DNA of 64,000 bases. Source: Prochilodus magdalenae. Taxonomy: Eukaryota; Chordata; Actinopteri; Characiformes; Prochilodontidae. A model generated the notes under the pieces. That model was not told the DNA's origin and ran no database searches. It saw only the letters and a list, made by a program, of their open reading frames with translations. Position 1 is the stretch's first letter; the number at the start of each line of letters is the position of its first letter. Both the position numbers and the translations under genes were made by a program. The DNA lies in contig JAMWET010000947.1 of NCBI GenBank assembly GCA_024036415.1, positions 866,001-930,000 of the forward strand, given 5' to 3'. Positions 37,501-48,800 of this stretch are shown piece by piece.

Positions 37501-40500
37501 ATGGCAGAAGGTCTGTCAGTCCTGGAGCTGGATTTCACCTGTCCGATCTGCTGCGAGGTGTTTAAAGACCCCGTGGCCCTGAAGTGCAGTCACAGTTTCT
37601 GTAAGGAGTGTCTGCAGCAGTGCTGGAAGACGCAGGAGGTGCCGCTGTGTCCGATCTGTAGGAAGGAGTGCGCACAGGACGAGCCCACTAGGAGCCTGGC
37701 CTTCTCCAGCCTCTGCGAGAACTTTAAAAGCAGAAAATTGGCAGTGGCAACAGACGACAGGTGCCCTGAGCACGACGAGAAGCTCAAACTCTTCTGCTTT
37801 GAAGATAAACAGCCCATCTGTGTGGTGTGTTACACTTCAAAGAAGCATAGAAATCACAAATGTTCTCCTATTGTGGAAGCGGTGCAGGAGCTAAAGGTGA
37901 GGAGGGGTCCTTGAAATTGGACTTTCTCGGCTGCTGAAAGCCGATCATTTTGATCTTAGACATTGTGAAAAGGATCCTCAAAGGGTCTTGCTTTTAATTC
38001 TAGGAGGCATTTAAGGTGAAAATGGAGACTTTAAACGCAGCCCTTGACAGCATGAGTAAAGTGCGGGATGGTTATAAAGAACAAGCCGAGCAAATCACGG
38101 TGAGTGCATCTCATTGCTCAACTCAACTGTCCACCTAGGTTCCAGTCCTTAAGCTCACATTCCACTAATCCATCTATTTCCAGGATGAGACACAGAGCGC
38201 GGAGGAGCAGATCAAAACAGAATTTGAGAAGCTTCATCGGTTCCTCAGAGAAGAAGAAGAGGCCAGGATTGCTGCTCTGAGAAAAAGAGAGACCATGAAA
38301 AAAGAGATAATACAGGCCAGAATTAATGAGCTGTCCACAGACATATCGGCCCTTTCAGAAAGCATCGCATTCGCCTGGCAAGAAATGGAGGCGGACGACA
38401 TTCCATTTCTGAAGGTATGCCACAGATAGACGTGTACTGAATATGGATGAATTCCACTGAAAGAGGCATTCATAAAAGCCACTATGAATGACACTAAAAC
38501 AATTTCAGCATTGCGTAAAGAAGCGATGGTTTAGTTCTGTCAGAAACAGAACAATATGAAGCAGAGTCGGTAAACTTCTGGACCATAACCAAACCCTTAT
38601 TCCTGAACTCTTGTTGACTCTCCTCCCTCCAAATCAGCTTACCTGTACTGAGCTCTCAAGTTAACAAACCTTGCTTTCTCAGGATCACAACTTATCTGGA
38701 GACCACAAGACAAATATGTCATGATCTCAAGATAACAGTCCAGAAAATCAAAACCTCATGGCCTCTTTGGACACCTGTAGAAAGCAGAAGAAACATCGCA
38801 AGTTATGGCTTCTATAAGTTGCATTTATGTAGCTTAATTAGAATAATTGTACTACATAGCCACTATAGAGAAATGTTAGGCAGCAGGATCTTTGGTCTCT
38901 GGCTTTTACGGCCAACAACACCAAGACTAGACTTTGTCCACTGTCTATAAAAGGATACCCACACAAGGGAGGGCAGGCCGGGCAGAAATGCAATTCAAAT
39001 ATATAATACTATGTTGAGTTGAATTAAATGAGGTTGCATTAACCAAACAAACATTTATCAGGTAAATCAGACACCTTACTGAAGCAATCCCAGTGACTAC
39101 TAGTTCTGTCTCAGTTACATGCATTTGTTAAATAACATCAATGAGAGACAAGCGACTAAAACCATCAAGAGTGATAGCTATAACTACAGTATCTAAATAG
39201 GGCCCGATAGACACACAGAAGTGACATCAGCAGGTCAGGTCCTTATGTCTTGCGGGACTGTATGACCAGAATCACCTGTGAGTGCCGATAATAGCACCAC
39301 TGAAGCTTTAGTCTTTATTAATTATTAAAATTCAGCAATATTTTATAAATAACTAAAGTATTTAGTGTCTCAAAAATAAGGAAACAGCCAGATAAAATTA
39401 AAACAGTTTGGCAGACTGTGACCTCTTTTTAAACACAAGCTGATAAGGAAGGGGGAAACACATTCCAACACATTCCAGAGACACATGACCAGCATGGCCA
39501 GAACAGCAGATGCCCATATCAGTTTTTGAAAGTTATCCAACTTTCAGTTAATAACAACAGACCCTGTTTCTTGGAATTTGGCAAAAAATCTGGCAACTGC
39601 ATTGTGGGTAATGGAAGGGGTTTTATGGGTGCTTTGGTGATATCGGCTGAAGTCTTCTAAAATCACACGTGTGCTTCACTCACTGGAAATGAGGAAGATC
39701 TCTACACACTCTGCTTGGAATAATGCCATCCTTCATAACATCACCTGTCACCGAAGTACAATCACAGTTCAAACATAAAACTAATAGTTACATTGACATG
39801 AAGCACATGCATATGTATGTAACATGTATGTAGTTGTCTACCAGTTTCATGCGTTACGCACCTTCCTTCCCATTTGAGAAACGACATGGCCTAACAGAAT
39901 TTCCTGTTCCTCATATGTCTAAAACTGGATCACCAGCTGTTTTATTTTACGCGGATGTTGTCTTCGCTGGAGACACCCTGTGTATATAGAGTATAGAGTT
40001 TTTTGATGAACTTGATGACAGTGCCCTGTTAGCACATCTCTTCATGCCCCCTAGTAGCCTTTTTGCCAAAATGAAAACAATGGAAGACGAATAGAGGGAC
40101 TAACGTCAGTTTGTCTGATGCATTATCATCATATCTCATACAGATATGCTGAATAATCTTGGTATTTACTCTGTGCCACTCCTGAAAGAATGTGAGGAAT
40201 GGCTAACACTATTAACTTACTATTAACTACATTTTCTTGTGTCTTTATTTTATTTAGAGGTCATCTGAAAACCTCATGAGGTGAGTTTGTTGTACCATTT
40301 TGTGTTTGCTTGTTTATTTTCCACAAATGTATTTTACAGTCAGTAAACATTGACAAATTGGTTTTAGCCCAATTAAGTAAATACAAAAAAACAAACTAAA
40401 TTAGATTATTATTACAGATTAGAAAGACCTTCCATGCCAACAGTGGATTTAGAGACTAAGATGGACGAGACAAACCTCATACAAACCCTGCTGTTCACAG

Positions 40501-41203
40501 TTTGGGCCAGAATGCAGAATCTTATTTCAAGCGGTAAGTGCTTTTTTACCCTATCTGATAATAAAGGGGCTTTGTTAACATTTACCAACACATCCAGAAA
40601 TCAAATTATGGTAATATCCCAGTCAACTCACAGTGAAAATGACCTAGTAATATTTCACCATCTTCTTATCCAGCCCCAGTGACACTGGACCCGAACACGG
40701 CCTCTAAAAAGCTGGTTTTGTCTGAAGACCTGAGCAGCGTTTCATTTGTGAAGCAGGAGCAGGACGTGGATAACAACCCAGAGAGACTACATGTAGGAGT
40801 GCTGGGCTCTCAGGGCTTCACCTCAGCACTGCACTGCTGGGACGTGAAGGTGGGAGACAATGACCACTGGATGGTAGGAGTGGTCAAGCAGTCTGTGGAG
40901 AGGAAGAGACTTCTGAAGATGGATCCCGGCAGTGGAATGTGGAGCATTCGTTTTGTTGACAAAAGGTATTGGGCTGGTCTGAAACCTCGTCGTGAGCTCT
41001 GGGTGCTAGACAGGCCGTGGGTCATCAGGGTGCAGCTGGACTATGACAAAGGAGAAATACACTTCTATGACCCATTTAGAAACGCAACCTTGTATACCTT
41101 CAGAAACATCACTTTTACTGAGGCAGTATTCCCGTACGTCTGCACCGGCGATCCAGAACATGACCTGAACCTTTATCCAGCAAATAAACTGTCACGGCAG
41201 TAA
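37501..41203 (+). CDS. TRIM gene 1: RING / B-box2 / coiled-coil / PRY-SPRY E3 ubiquitin ligase
   Basis: Six coding exons, read by eye: 37501-37896, 38004-38099, 38184-38414, 40258-40280, 40418-40533, 40674-41203. All have GT/AG borders and join in frame to 463 codons plus stop. Exon sizes (96, 231, 23, 116) are the standard TRIM pattern. Residues 14-53 form a C3HC4 RING (C14, C17, C29, H31, C34, C37, C50, C53) that would recruit an E2 enzyme. Residues 88-119 form a B-box 2 (C88, H91, C99, C107, C110, H116, H119). Exons 2-3 give a charged coiled coil (about 133-241) for dimerisation. Exon 6 is PRY/SPRY, with LDPNTASKKL, HCWDVKVGDN and LDYDKGEIHFYD, the target-recognition domain. The start has A-free but G(-3)-context GCAATGG. 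Cytosolic ligase, probably of the fish TRIM35/TRIM39-like group; the orthologue and target are unknown. Tandem paralogue follows at 45864. Confidence 0.92.
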
Positions 41204-41416
41204 GTTAAGGCCTTGTATACGGGCTTCATACAACCTTTTCAGTGGCTCAGTCTGTATTACACAGCTGAACACTGTCTCAGAAAGATAGCTCAGTAAAGCA
41301 TACTATCCAGCATCATTCATTTTTAATCATTAAATCTGAATATAGTTATAAATACATGCTTTAATGACAACATATACAGTATATTACAATATAGCACTTA
41401 TTCATTAAAGCATATA

Positions 41417-41949
41417 CAGGGGTTGGACAATGAAATTGAAACACCTGGTTTTAGACCACAATCATTTATTAGTATGGTGTAGGGCCTCCTTTTGCAGCCA
41501 ATACAGCGTCAGTTCGTCTTGGGAATGACATATACTGCGTCCTGCACAGTGGTCAGAGGGATTCTAAGCCATTCTTCTTGCAGGATAGTGGCCAGGTCAC
41601 TACGTGATGCTGGTGGAGGTTCGTCCTTCTTGGTGGTATGCTGACATTACCCTGGATACCGTGGCTCTTGATACATCACAAAGACTTGCTGTCTTGGTCA
41701 CAGATGCGCCAGCAAGACGTGCACCAACAATGTGTCCTCTTTTGAAATCTGGTATGTCACCCATAATGTTGTGTGCATTGCAATATTTTGAGCAGAACTG
41801 AGCTCTTACCTGCTAACTGAACCTTAACACTCTGCTCTTACTGGTGCAATGTGCAATTAATGAAGATTGGCCACCAGGCTGGTCCAATTTAGCCATGAGA
41901 CCTCCCACTCTAAAATAACAGGTGTTTCAGTTTCATTGTCCAACCCCTG
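41417..41949 (-). mobile_element. internally deleted Tc1-like element, copy 2 (inverted)
   Basis: A 533-base element with TA on both sides and the same inverted ends as 36523-37040, but in the opposite orientation. It has the same internal junction (the complement of CATCACGTAGTGACC), so both copies come from one deleted ancestor. It starts 214 bases after the stop codon of TRIM gene 1 and may lie in its 3' untranslated region. It has a few extra bases (GACGTGCACC-like) that copy 1 lost. Confidence 0.85.
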
Positions 41950-44624
41950 TATTAGATATTTCTTAGTGGCTGATTCACTGTGTGTTAAGGGTGTTCATTT
42001 TCATCTGTTTTAGTACATAATCTGAGGTTTGTGATGTGAAGAGGTGTGTAATGGCATTGTTCATTTACACAGCATGATTCAACAGTGCATGATTCCTGTA
42101 TTATACTGAATTTCATATGATAGAATTCCAATTTTAACTTTTTAAGTGGACCTTAAAAATGCTATCAAGTACATGACCACCAGTTTTGAACACTTTTTAA
42201 AAAATGAATTGCAGAAGTGACGTGTAACAATGGCGATTCTTAATGTTACACGCTGGTTTTTAGATCTATCCATAGCATGTGTCTGCCATATGCCATGTGG
42301 CCACGAGTGACAGGATCGCAGTCTCATTTCTGGCACTAAAATACACAACATGCATGTCCTGTGGCTAAAATAAGGCTCAGTCTAATACTCTGTATTTCAG
42401 TAGGGGCATTATTTAAAAATTGCACTCATCATTCATTCCTAATCTTTCAACTCATAATACTTATAGTACTAATAAAAGTATTATTGTCTGAACTGTATGT
42501 TCACAGGTTTGGAATGCCCACACACAAGGTCCCTATAACTGGTGATTTTGTATTTATTTAGCTCATAATATCTCTTTCAGTACATTCCTGTTAAACAGAT
42601 CACATGGTCCTTTATAAATATCTAGGATGTGAAAATGTGTCTACTTATTCTTCATGCAGAATTTTAGTTTGCACTTACTTGTGCTCCACGTAGGTGAATA
42701 AACATGACTCCGGTTCTGATGCAGATCATTAGCTGGTTGGAAGAGCAGTATACCGTTTAGTTATACCAATCCTTACGAACTGGAAGCAGAACTAAAGCAT
42801 TTTCCGAAGTCTGTTTAGCAGGAAGGGATGTGACCAATGTCTAGGGAGACAGGGAACAGCTGGTAACACACCCTGATGAAATATTCAGAAAAAAGTATTT
42901 TGAAAAAAGTGGATATAAGTGGTTGTGAAGCAATTTCATATTTGTAAACAAGCACTTGTGTCTGCCTAGTTGCATCATCTCCACCGACTGCAGTTCAGCG
43001 GTTCAGTATTGACAGCCGAGTGCCGAGGGCACATCTCTAAAGGACTGAGGATGATCCTGAAGAGATGCGATCTGAAGCTCTAATCATTCTGTTTACAGTA
43101 TCGCTGCATGAAAGGATATGAAACACAGAAATCAGGACAACTGCTGTTCCTTAACTTGAGGTCTAGTGTTTTACACAATGGCCTGGCTGGAGTAGGGGCT
43201 CTTCTCTGGTATGGACAAGTTTCAGTGTAGGCTATAGGCCTATACTTGCTGCATTCATGTCAAACTAAAGAAACAGCTTATCTTGTCTGTTCATTTAAAT
43301 TCTCCATTTCATATTCTATCTATTTGGATGGCATGGAAAAACATGATGAGGCTGCCAGTGATGGTGTTAACACATAGAAAGGGGAAACGAGATCTCCCAC
43401 TGTGCATAGATTCACACACTGTGTATAGATTAGCCAGGATAATAACAATCATGTTCACCTGTTACCTTAACTCTGATGTAGCCTATTTCTCCTTTGCCTC
43501 GTTTCTCCTTAACATCAACTGCTATTACTCCAAAGGAATTCAGAGAATTACTACTCTAAGATAGGTTACTGTGGATTACCTTGCACACGTCTCTCAGGCT
43601 AAAGCTTGACCTTACTGATCGCACATTATGGCTTGTTTATAGCCTATTCACTTTCAGCTGACCTTCACTGTCACCCATGGGTGGATCCAATAGGCGAGCA
43701 TACCATGTTTAAATAGGTCAGATGTCTAAACCCCAGTCCAAGGTTTTATAAAGTGAATCCATCTGGCCTATTTCTCAAGGCAGCATACAGTGAATGTAGC
43801 CCTCAGCATTCGTCTGCCTCCACTCTGTTGCAGACCATTGAATTGAGTGGAGAGAGAGTGGTTAATTATTACATGCGACTTGTTTGTGTTTGTTTATGGC
43901 TAAAGTCTTATCTGTGGGACGATGAAAAATGGCCTAAACCCAAAACTCCACTGCACAAACAAGCTCTCAATCCTGCTCCCGGTGACTCAAACTTTCACTG
44001 TTCTGCGCTCCCACTGGCTCTATAATGAGTCTATGAGCTGGATTGGGTGTGGTGAGTCCAGGAATACCAGCGCTGCGATGCTGTGGGCCACCAGGAGCAG
44101 GATTTATAAAAAAATAAATAAAGATGGATGATACTGTATGAGTAAGGCATCAGGCAGAAGTCTACCATTTGACACTCATGCCAGGTGGAGATGGGAATGA
44201 GTTCCTATAGGTCGAAAGTGATGTCAGTTATAGTCATTGGTGGACAAAATACACAAAAGGTGTATTTGAGTTAAATAGACGTTCCCATGCTATCCATCAA
44301 AGCTATTAGAGAATCGTGTTTTAAGTAAAGGCATCCAAGCCTTGAGCGACTCATGGTCAGTCTTTGAAAACTGGAAAGAACCACACAGTAATAATATCAC
44401 AGCTTCTCTCTATTCAAATGCTGTGCATGATCTTGGTTACTCTGCTTTCAGCCACAGTGTGTCTGAATACGTTTAGCTTAATCCGTGAAGTCTGCTACTT
44501 GTTTGGCCAATGTACTATTTTTTCATGCATTTAAAAGCATCAGTTCTTGCGCGGGCAGCTGTGCTGTCATTCACTAACTCCTACGCCGACTCTGTAAGTG
44601 TCCGCCAAACGTACAAAAATGGAT
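41950..44624. other. no gene seen between the TRIM genes
   Basis: Unique-looking intergenic DNA. Frames up to 93 codons show no known domain. Confidence 0.4.
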
Positions 44625-44760
44625 CTTGGGTAGAAATACCCAAGGTAAAATATTCCTCCAGTATAAGTAGAAGTTCCTCCCTTTAGACCTCCACTTGAGT
44701 AGAGTACTAAAGCCTTAAAATGTACTTAAGTATACAAAGTAAAAGTAGCATGTTTTGTTA
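44625..44760. repeat. hAT-like repeat fragment
   Basis: Phrases CCACTTGAGTAGAGTACTAA and TACTTAAGTATACAAAGTAA are typical of a fish non-autonomous element rich in AAGTA words. Only a fragment; family from memory. Confidence 0.45.
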
Positions 44761-45284
44761 TGGCTCCACAGTCCTAACATAATGTGTTTGATGTGTTGAC
44801 ACCAGGACAACAGACAACAAATGACACAATCTGTTCTGTTGTCTGAGCTTTCATCATATAAACAGATTTGTAACAGGATAGTAAACAAAAGCACTGCATT
44901 TTTAACATTTACTTTTTTACTTTTCTCTTTATGTTCATCCACAAACGCGTCCCCAGAATATAATGCATTACATTTTAATATTAAATAAATATTAAGGACA
45001 CAGTTAGAGTAAGGTTAATGGTGGTTCTGGTTAAATTACTGCTGACACTAAGACATTACAACAACATAGCATTAGGACAATTCATCAGTGCACCAAGTGA
45101 CACGAATATAGTCCTATGACTCAAATACAGTCAAGCGACTCTAATACAGCCGAGTGATTAAGGGTGAAGACCAAGTCTCAAGGTCTACAACACTACGTCG
45201 AACAGCACAAACCAGAACAGCATGTAAACCCTGCTGTTATACAGTTAAACCCTTTTCGGTTTCACTTACAGCACCTTGTCTATG

Positions 45285-45540
45285 TTCATGTTAAAGTTAA
45301 TTCCACTTTACTCTGCCAATGGACTGAATAGCTCAAAAACCATTCAGTACTCTGGAACAGTAATACCATCCAATCAGCACTCAGTAGCATTGATCCCCGT
45401 CAATTGGCACTACATAGCAGTAATGCTAAACAATCAGCAACCAGTAGAAATAATGTCAACCATTCAACACTGCTACTACACAATCAGCACTTAGCAGCAG
45501 TAATGCCAGCAAATCAGCACAGAAGCACTAATGCCGTTTA
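45285..45540. repeat. degenerate tandem repeat (~30-37 bp)
   Basis: The pattern CAGTAATGCCA...CAATCAGCACTCAGTAG recurs about six times with substitutions (for example near 45356, 45411, 45431, 45487, 45497). No open frame of interest. Confidence 0.6.
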
Positions 45541-45696
45541 AATAGAAATGAATTCCGTAAATACTCCTTCAGGAGGTCTTAACAACTAGTCTTGAGTTAG
45601 TTCATTTGGGGCTCGCTCAGTAGCAGGCCTGTTTCCTTGATGAGAGAGGAAGTATGAAGGGAGCAGGCTCTCCTCTTAAAGCCGCTCGCTTGCCTA

Positions 45697-45706
45697 GAAA
45701 CGAAAC
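45697..45706 (+). promoter_or_regulatory. IRF-like paired half-site upstream of TRIM gene 2
   Basis: GAAACGAAAC about 158 bases before the start codon, inside a GC-rich leader (GGGGGCGGGGCGAGCGG at 45720-45736) that could be the promoter. Spacing is one base short of a classical ISRE. Confidence 0.28.
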
Positions 45707-45863
45707 TAAGCTCCTGTGAGGGGGCGGGGCGAGCGGTACACGCTCAGCTGTACACTGGAGCAGTGTATGCATTAGTGGGAGTTTCTCGTTGATCGAGGAG
45801 TAGTTCGGTTTAAGACTCAGGGATCTGAAAGCTGTGGTAGACCTGCCTTTGTAGTACTGTAAA

Positions 45864-48800
45864 ATGGCTACTGCTAATGTGCTCATTTCCGATGAGACCG
45901 TCACCTGCCCGATCTGCTGCGAGGTGTTTAAAGACCCCGTGGCCCTGAAGTGCAGTCACAGTTTCTGTAAGGAGTGTCTGCAGCAGTGCTGGAAGACGCA
46001 GGAGGTGCCGCTGTGTCCGATCTGTAGGAAGGAGTGCGCACAGGACGAGCCCACTAGGAGCCTGGCCTTCTCCAGCCTCTGCGAGAACTTTAAAAGCAGA
46101 GCAAATCAAGCGACTCCAGCAGACAGGTGCCCCGAGCACGACGAGAAGCTCAAACTCTTCTGCTTTGAAGATAAGCAGCCCATCTGCGTGGTGTGTTACA
46201 CCTCCAAGAAGCATAGAAATCACCAGTGTGCCCCCATTGTGGAGGCGGCGCAAGACCTGAAGGTAAGACAGCGCTAGCTGCCACTCCAGTTTAGATAAGA
46301 CGCCCACCATCCTGTCCTTCTATTCAAATGCAAAGCGCTTTGTGAAGAACCGAGGTGTAACTCTAGTGCAGATTTGGTAGAGGAGTTTGCCATCTTCCAT
46401 AAGTGAAAACATGCAGCTCCCCAATAAAATACTGAGAGTGGACTGTTAAATAATTCAAAGACCATTCTGTTTACATACAGGGGTCTGAAGTCATGTGTAC
46501 ACGATGCCAGAGTTCCATTCCCTCTCCAGTCCAGTGTTTCTCCTCCCTGCCCTGTGCTTTCCCTGTTCCCAACACACCTGATTCAACAATCAGCCCATTA
46601 ACGAGCCCTTTCAGAGATGTAGGGGCGTGTTAGGGCAGGGAATGCCCAGGGCCATTGGGTGCCATCAGGACCAGGGCTGCTCCGGTCCATACAGTCCATA
46701 TAGGGAAACCAAGCTTCTGTTTCTATGATGTCACAAGTTATGTACATACAGCTCTGGAAATAAATAAGAGACCACTCTAGTTTCTTCCTAAATCAGCATC
46801 TACACAGGCCAACACAGCTACAGACTGGCAGAGGGCGAAACCAACTTTCTACTGACTGTGAGGAGCACCACCTCATTGGACTGTCACTTAATCATCATAA
46901 GATGAGCTCAAGTGACCTACAGAAAGACTGGCGAGGGGTGACTAGGGTGAAATGCACAGCGAGTGTGGTTCAAAACAGGTTTCTGGAGGCGTCATTAGTC
47001 ATTTTCTAAGTAAACAGATCTTAAATATAATATTTGATCTGGAATTTGAGAGACATGTTTCCAGTAGTGTATGGAATGAGACAGGACTGCTCTTTCAAGT
47101 CCAACACAAACCCAGAAACTGTAGAATTAGAGAAACTCATCATTTTGAGGTGGTCTCTTAGATTTTTCCAGAGCTGTATATCCACAAGGTAGTTCAGCTC
47201 TGCTAAAGTTACTGAAGGAGTCGTGATATAGGGCAGTCAGTCAGAACAGAGCTCATATACATATATCATCTTACTGGCACAGGAATCAGCCGGTTTAATT
47301 CTCAGGGATAAAGAGAAGTTAGACAAGAGTCATGTGAAACTGGATTACACATAACAGTAAATAGTTTAGCACATATAAGTATTGCTAAAGTAAGTGAATC
47401 ACAACTGGGATACATGGAAAATCTGTGAAATATGTAGGATATGGAGCCTTTAACAAACCAAATTATGCTTAACGGTAAATTTATTGGCGAAATTTCAGCG
47501 ATTCTGTCTTCCTAATGTTGTATCTGGTGGCCGTTCATTAAAGCTGTTTTAAAGAGGACCTGTTATTATGCTTTTCTTTTTTTCACTCTGTTCTTTAGTG
47601 TTATGTACCTTTGTCTGCATGTAAACCATCTGCAAAGTTATGAAGCCCAAAGTCCACGCCAGAGGGAGAACACCTCATTCCAGCCCTATTCACTGTTACA
47701 AGATGCCATCACCTCATGACATAATCCTTATCCCTCACTTACTGCATCCTACCACATTCACCACTCTGGCTTTTGACCAGTCGGAACAGAGTGGGCGAGC
47801 TGGCCGGTCAGTGGCTCATTGGGAGGCGAAAACCAATTAATGTCAGTCTATTCTAGTAGACCTCTAAAATACAGTTAAGAACACTGAAACTGAGCCCCTT
47901 TTAAGGCTGAGCCCCCTTTAAAGCTGTGTTATTAATGGTTCAAACAGCACCATCTTTTCATTAAAGCTTGTTTCATGGTTTCTGAAGTGTTACTCGTTAT
48001 CGTAACCGCTGCTTAAGTGCTGTAACCCAGGACTTTGTATTCTGACTTTTAGGCCAAACTTGCTTATTGCCATTAAACCACAGTTTAAAAGCACTTTGGT
48101 GACTTGACAACAACATACTGATGTACAGGGCAATAAACTCCAAGGACACTAGATTAAACAATACACATTCAAGACAGACTCTAGTAATGCTCAAGCTATG
48201 CATGTACTGAACCCAGTGAAATGATGTCCCTTACCATGCAAAGTTAAAAGTGGTCCTAAGGCCTCTCTTAGGGCTCATAGAGGGTTCTTGGAGCATTTAA
48301 AAAAAATTAGACACAATGCCATAACAGGCTTAAAAAAGGCAAACTTGTTTCCCAGAACAACAGACGTATTAGCAAAGCAGTAAACCATTAACAATAGAAC
48401 CCAGCATATGGAATAATAGAACCTAACATATGGAACAATAGAACCGAACATATGGAACAATAGAACCTAACATATGGAACAATAGAACCTAACATATGGA
48501 ACAATAGAACCTAGCATATGGAACAATAGAACCTAACATATGGATCAATAGAACCTAACATATGGAACAATAGAACCTAACATATGGAACACTATAATCT
48601 AACATATGGAACAATAGAACCTAAAATATGGAACAATAGAACCTAACATATGGAACAATAGAACCTAACATATGGAACAATAGAACCCAGCATATGGAAC
48701 AATAAAACCTAAACTTCTTGTTTTCCAGAACGACAGACGTATTAGCAAGCAGTAAACCATTATTACACTGTTAATGATTCTATAAATGTTATGGGCTTAG

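Noticed and set aside
36656..41801. Two similar 65-codon frames beginning MMLVEVRPSWWYADITLDTV (36656-36853 minus, 41604-41801 plus)
   Set aside because: They are antisense to the transposase remnant in the two deleted Tc1 copies, so their similarity reflects the element and not a gene family.
45810..46310. 166-codon minus-strand frame over TRIM exon 1
   Set aside because: It is the antisense shadow of the RING/B-box coding exon, as are the minus-strand frames at 37516-37817.
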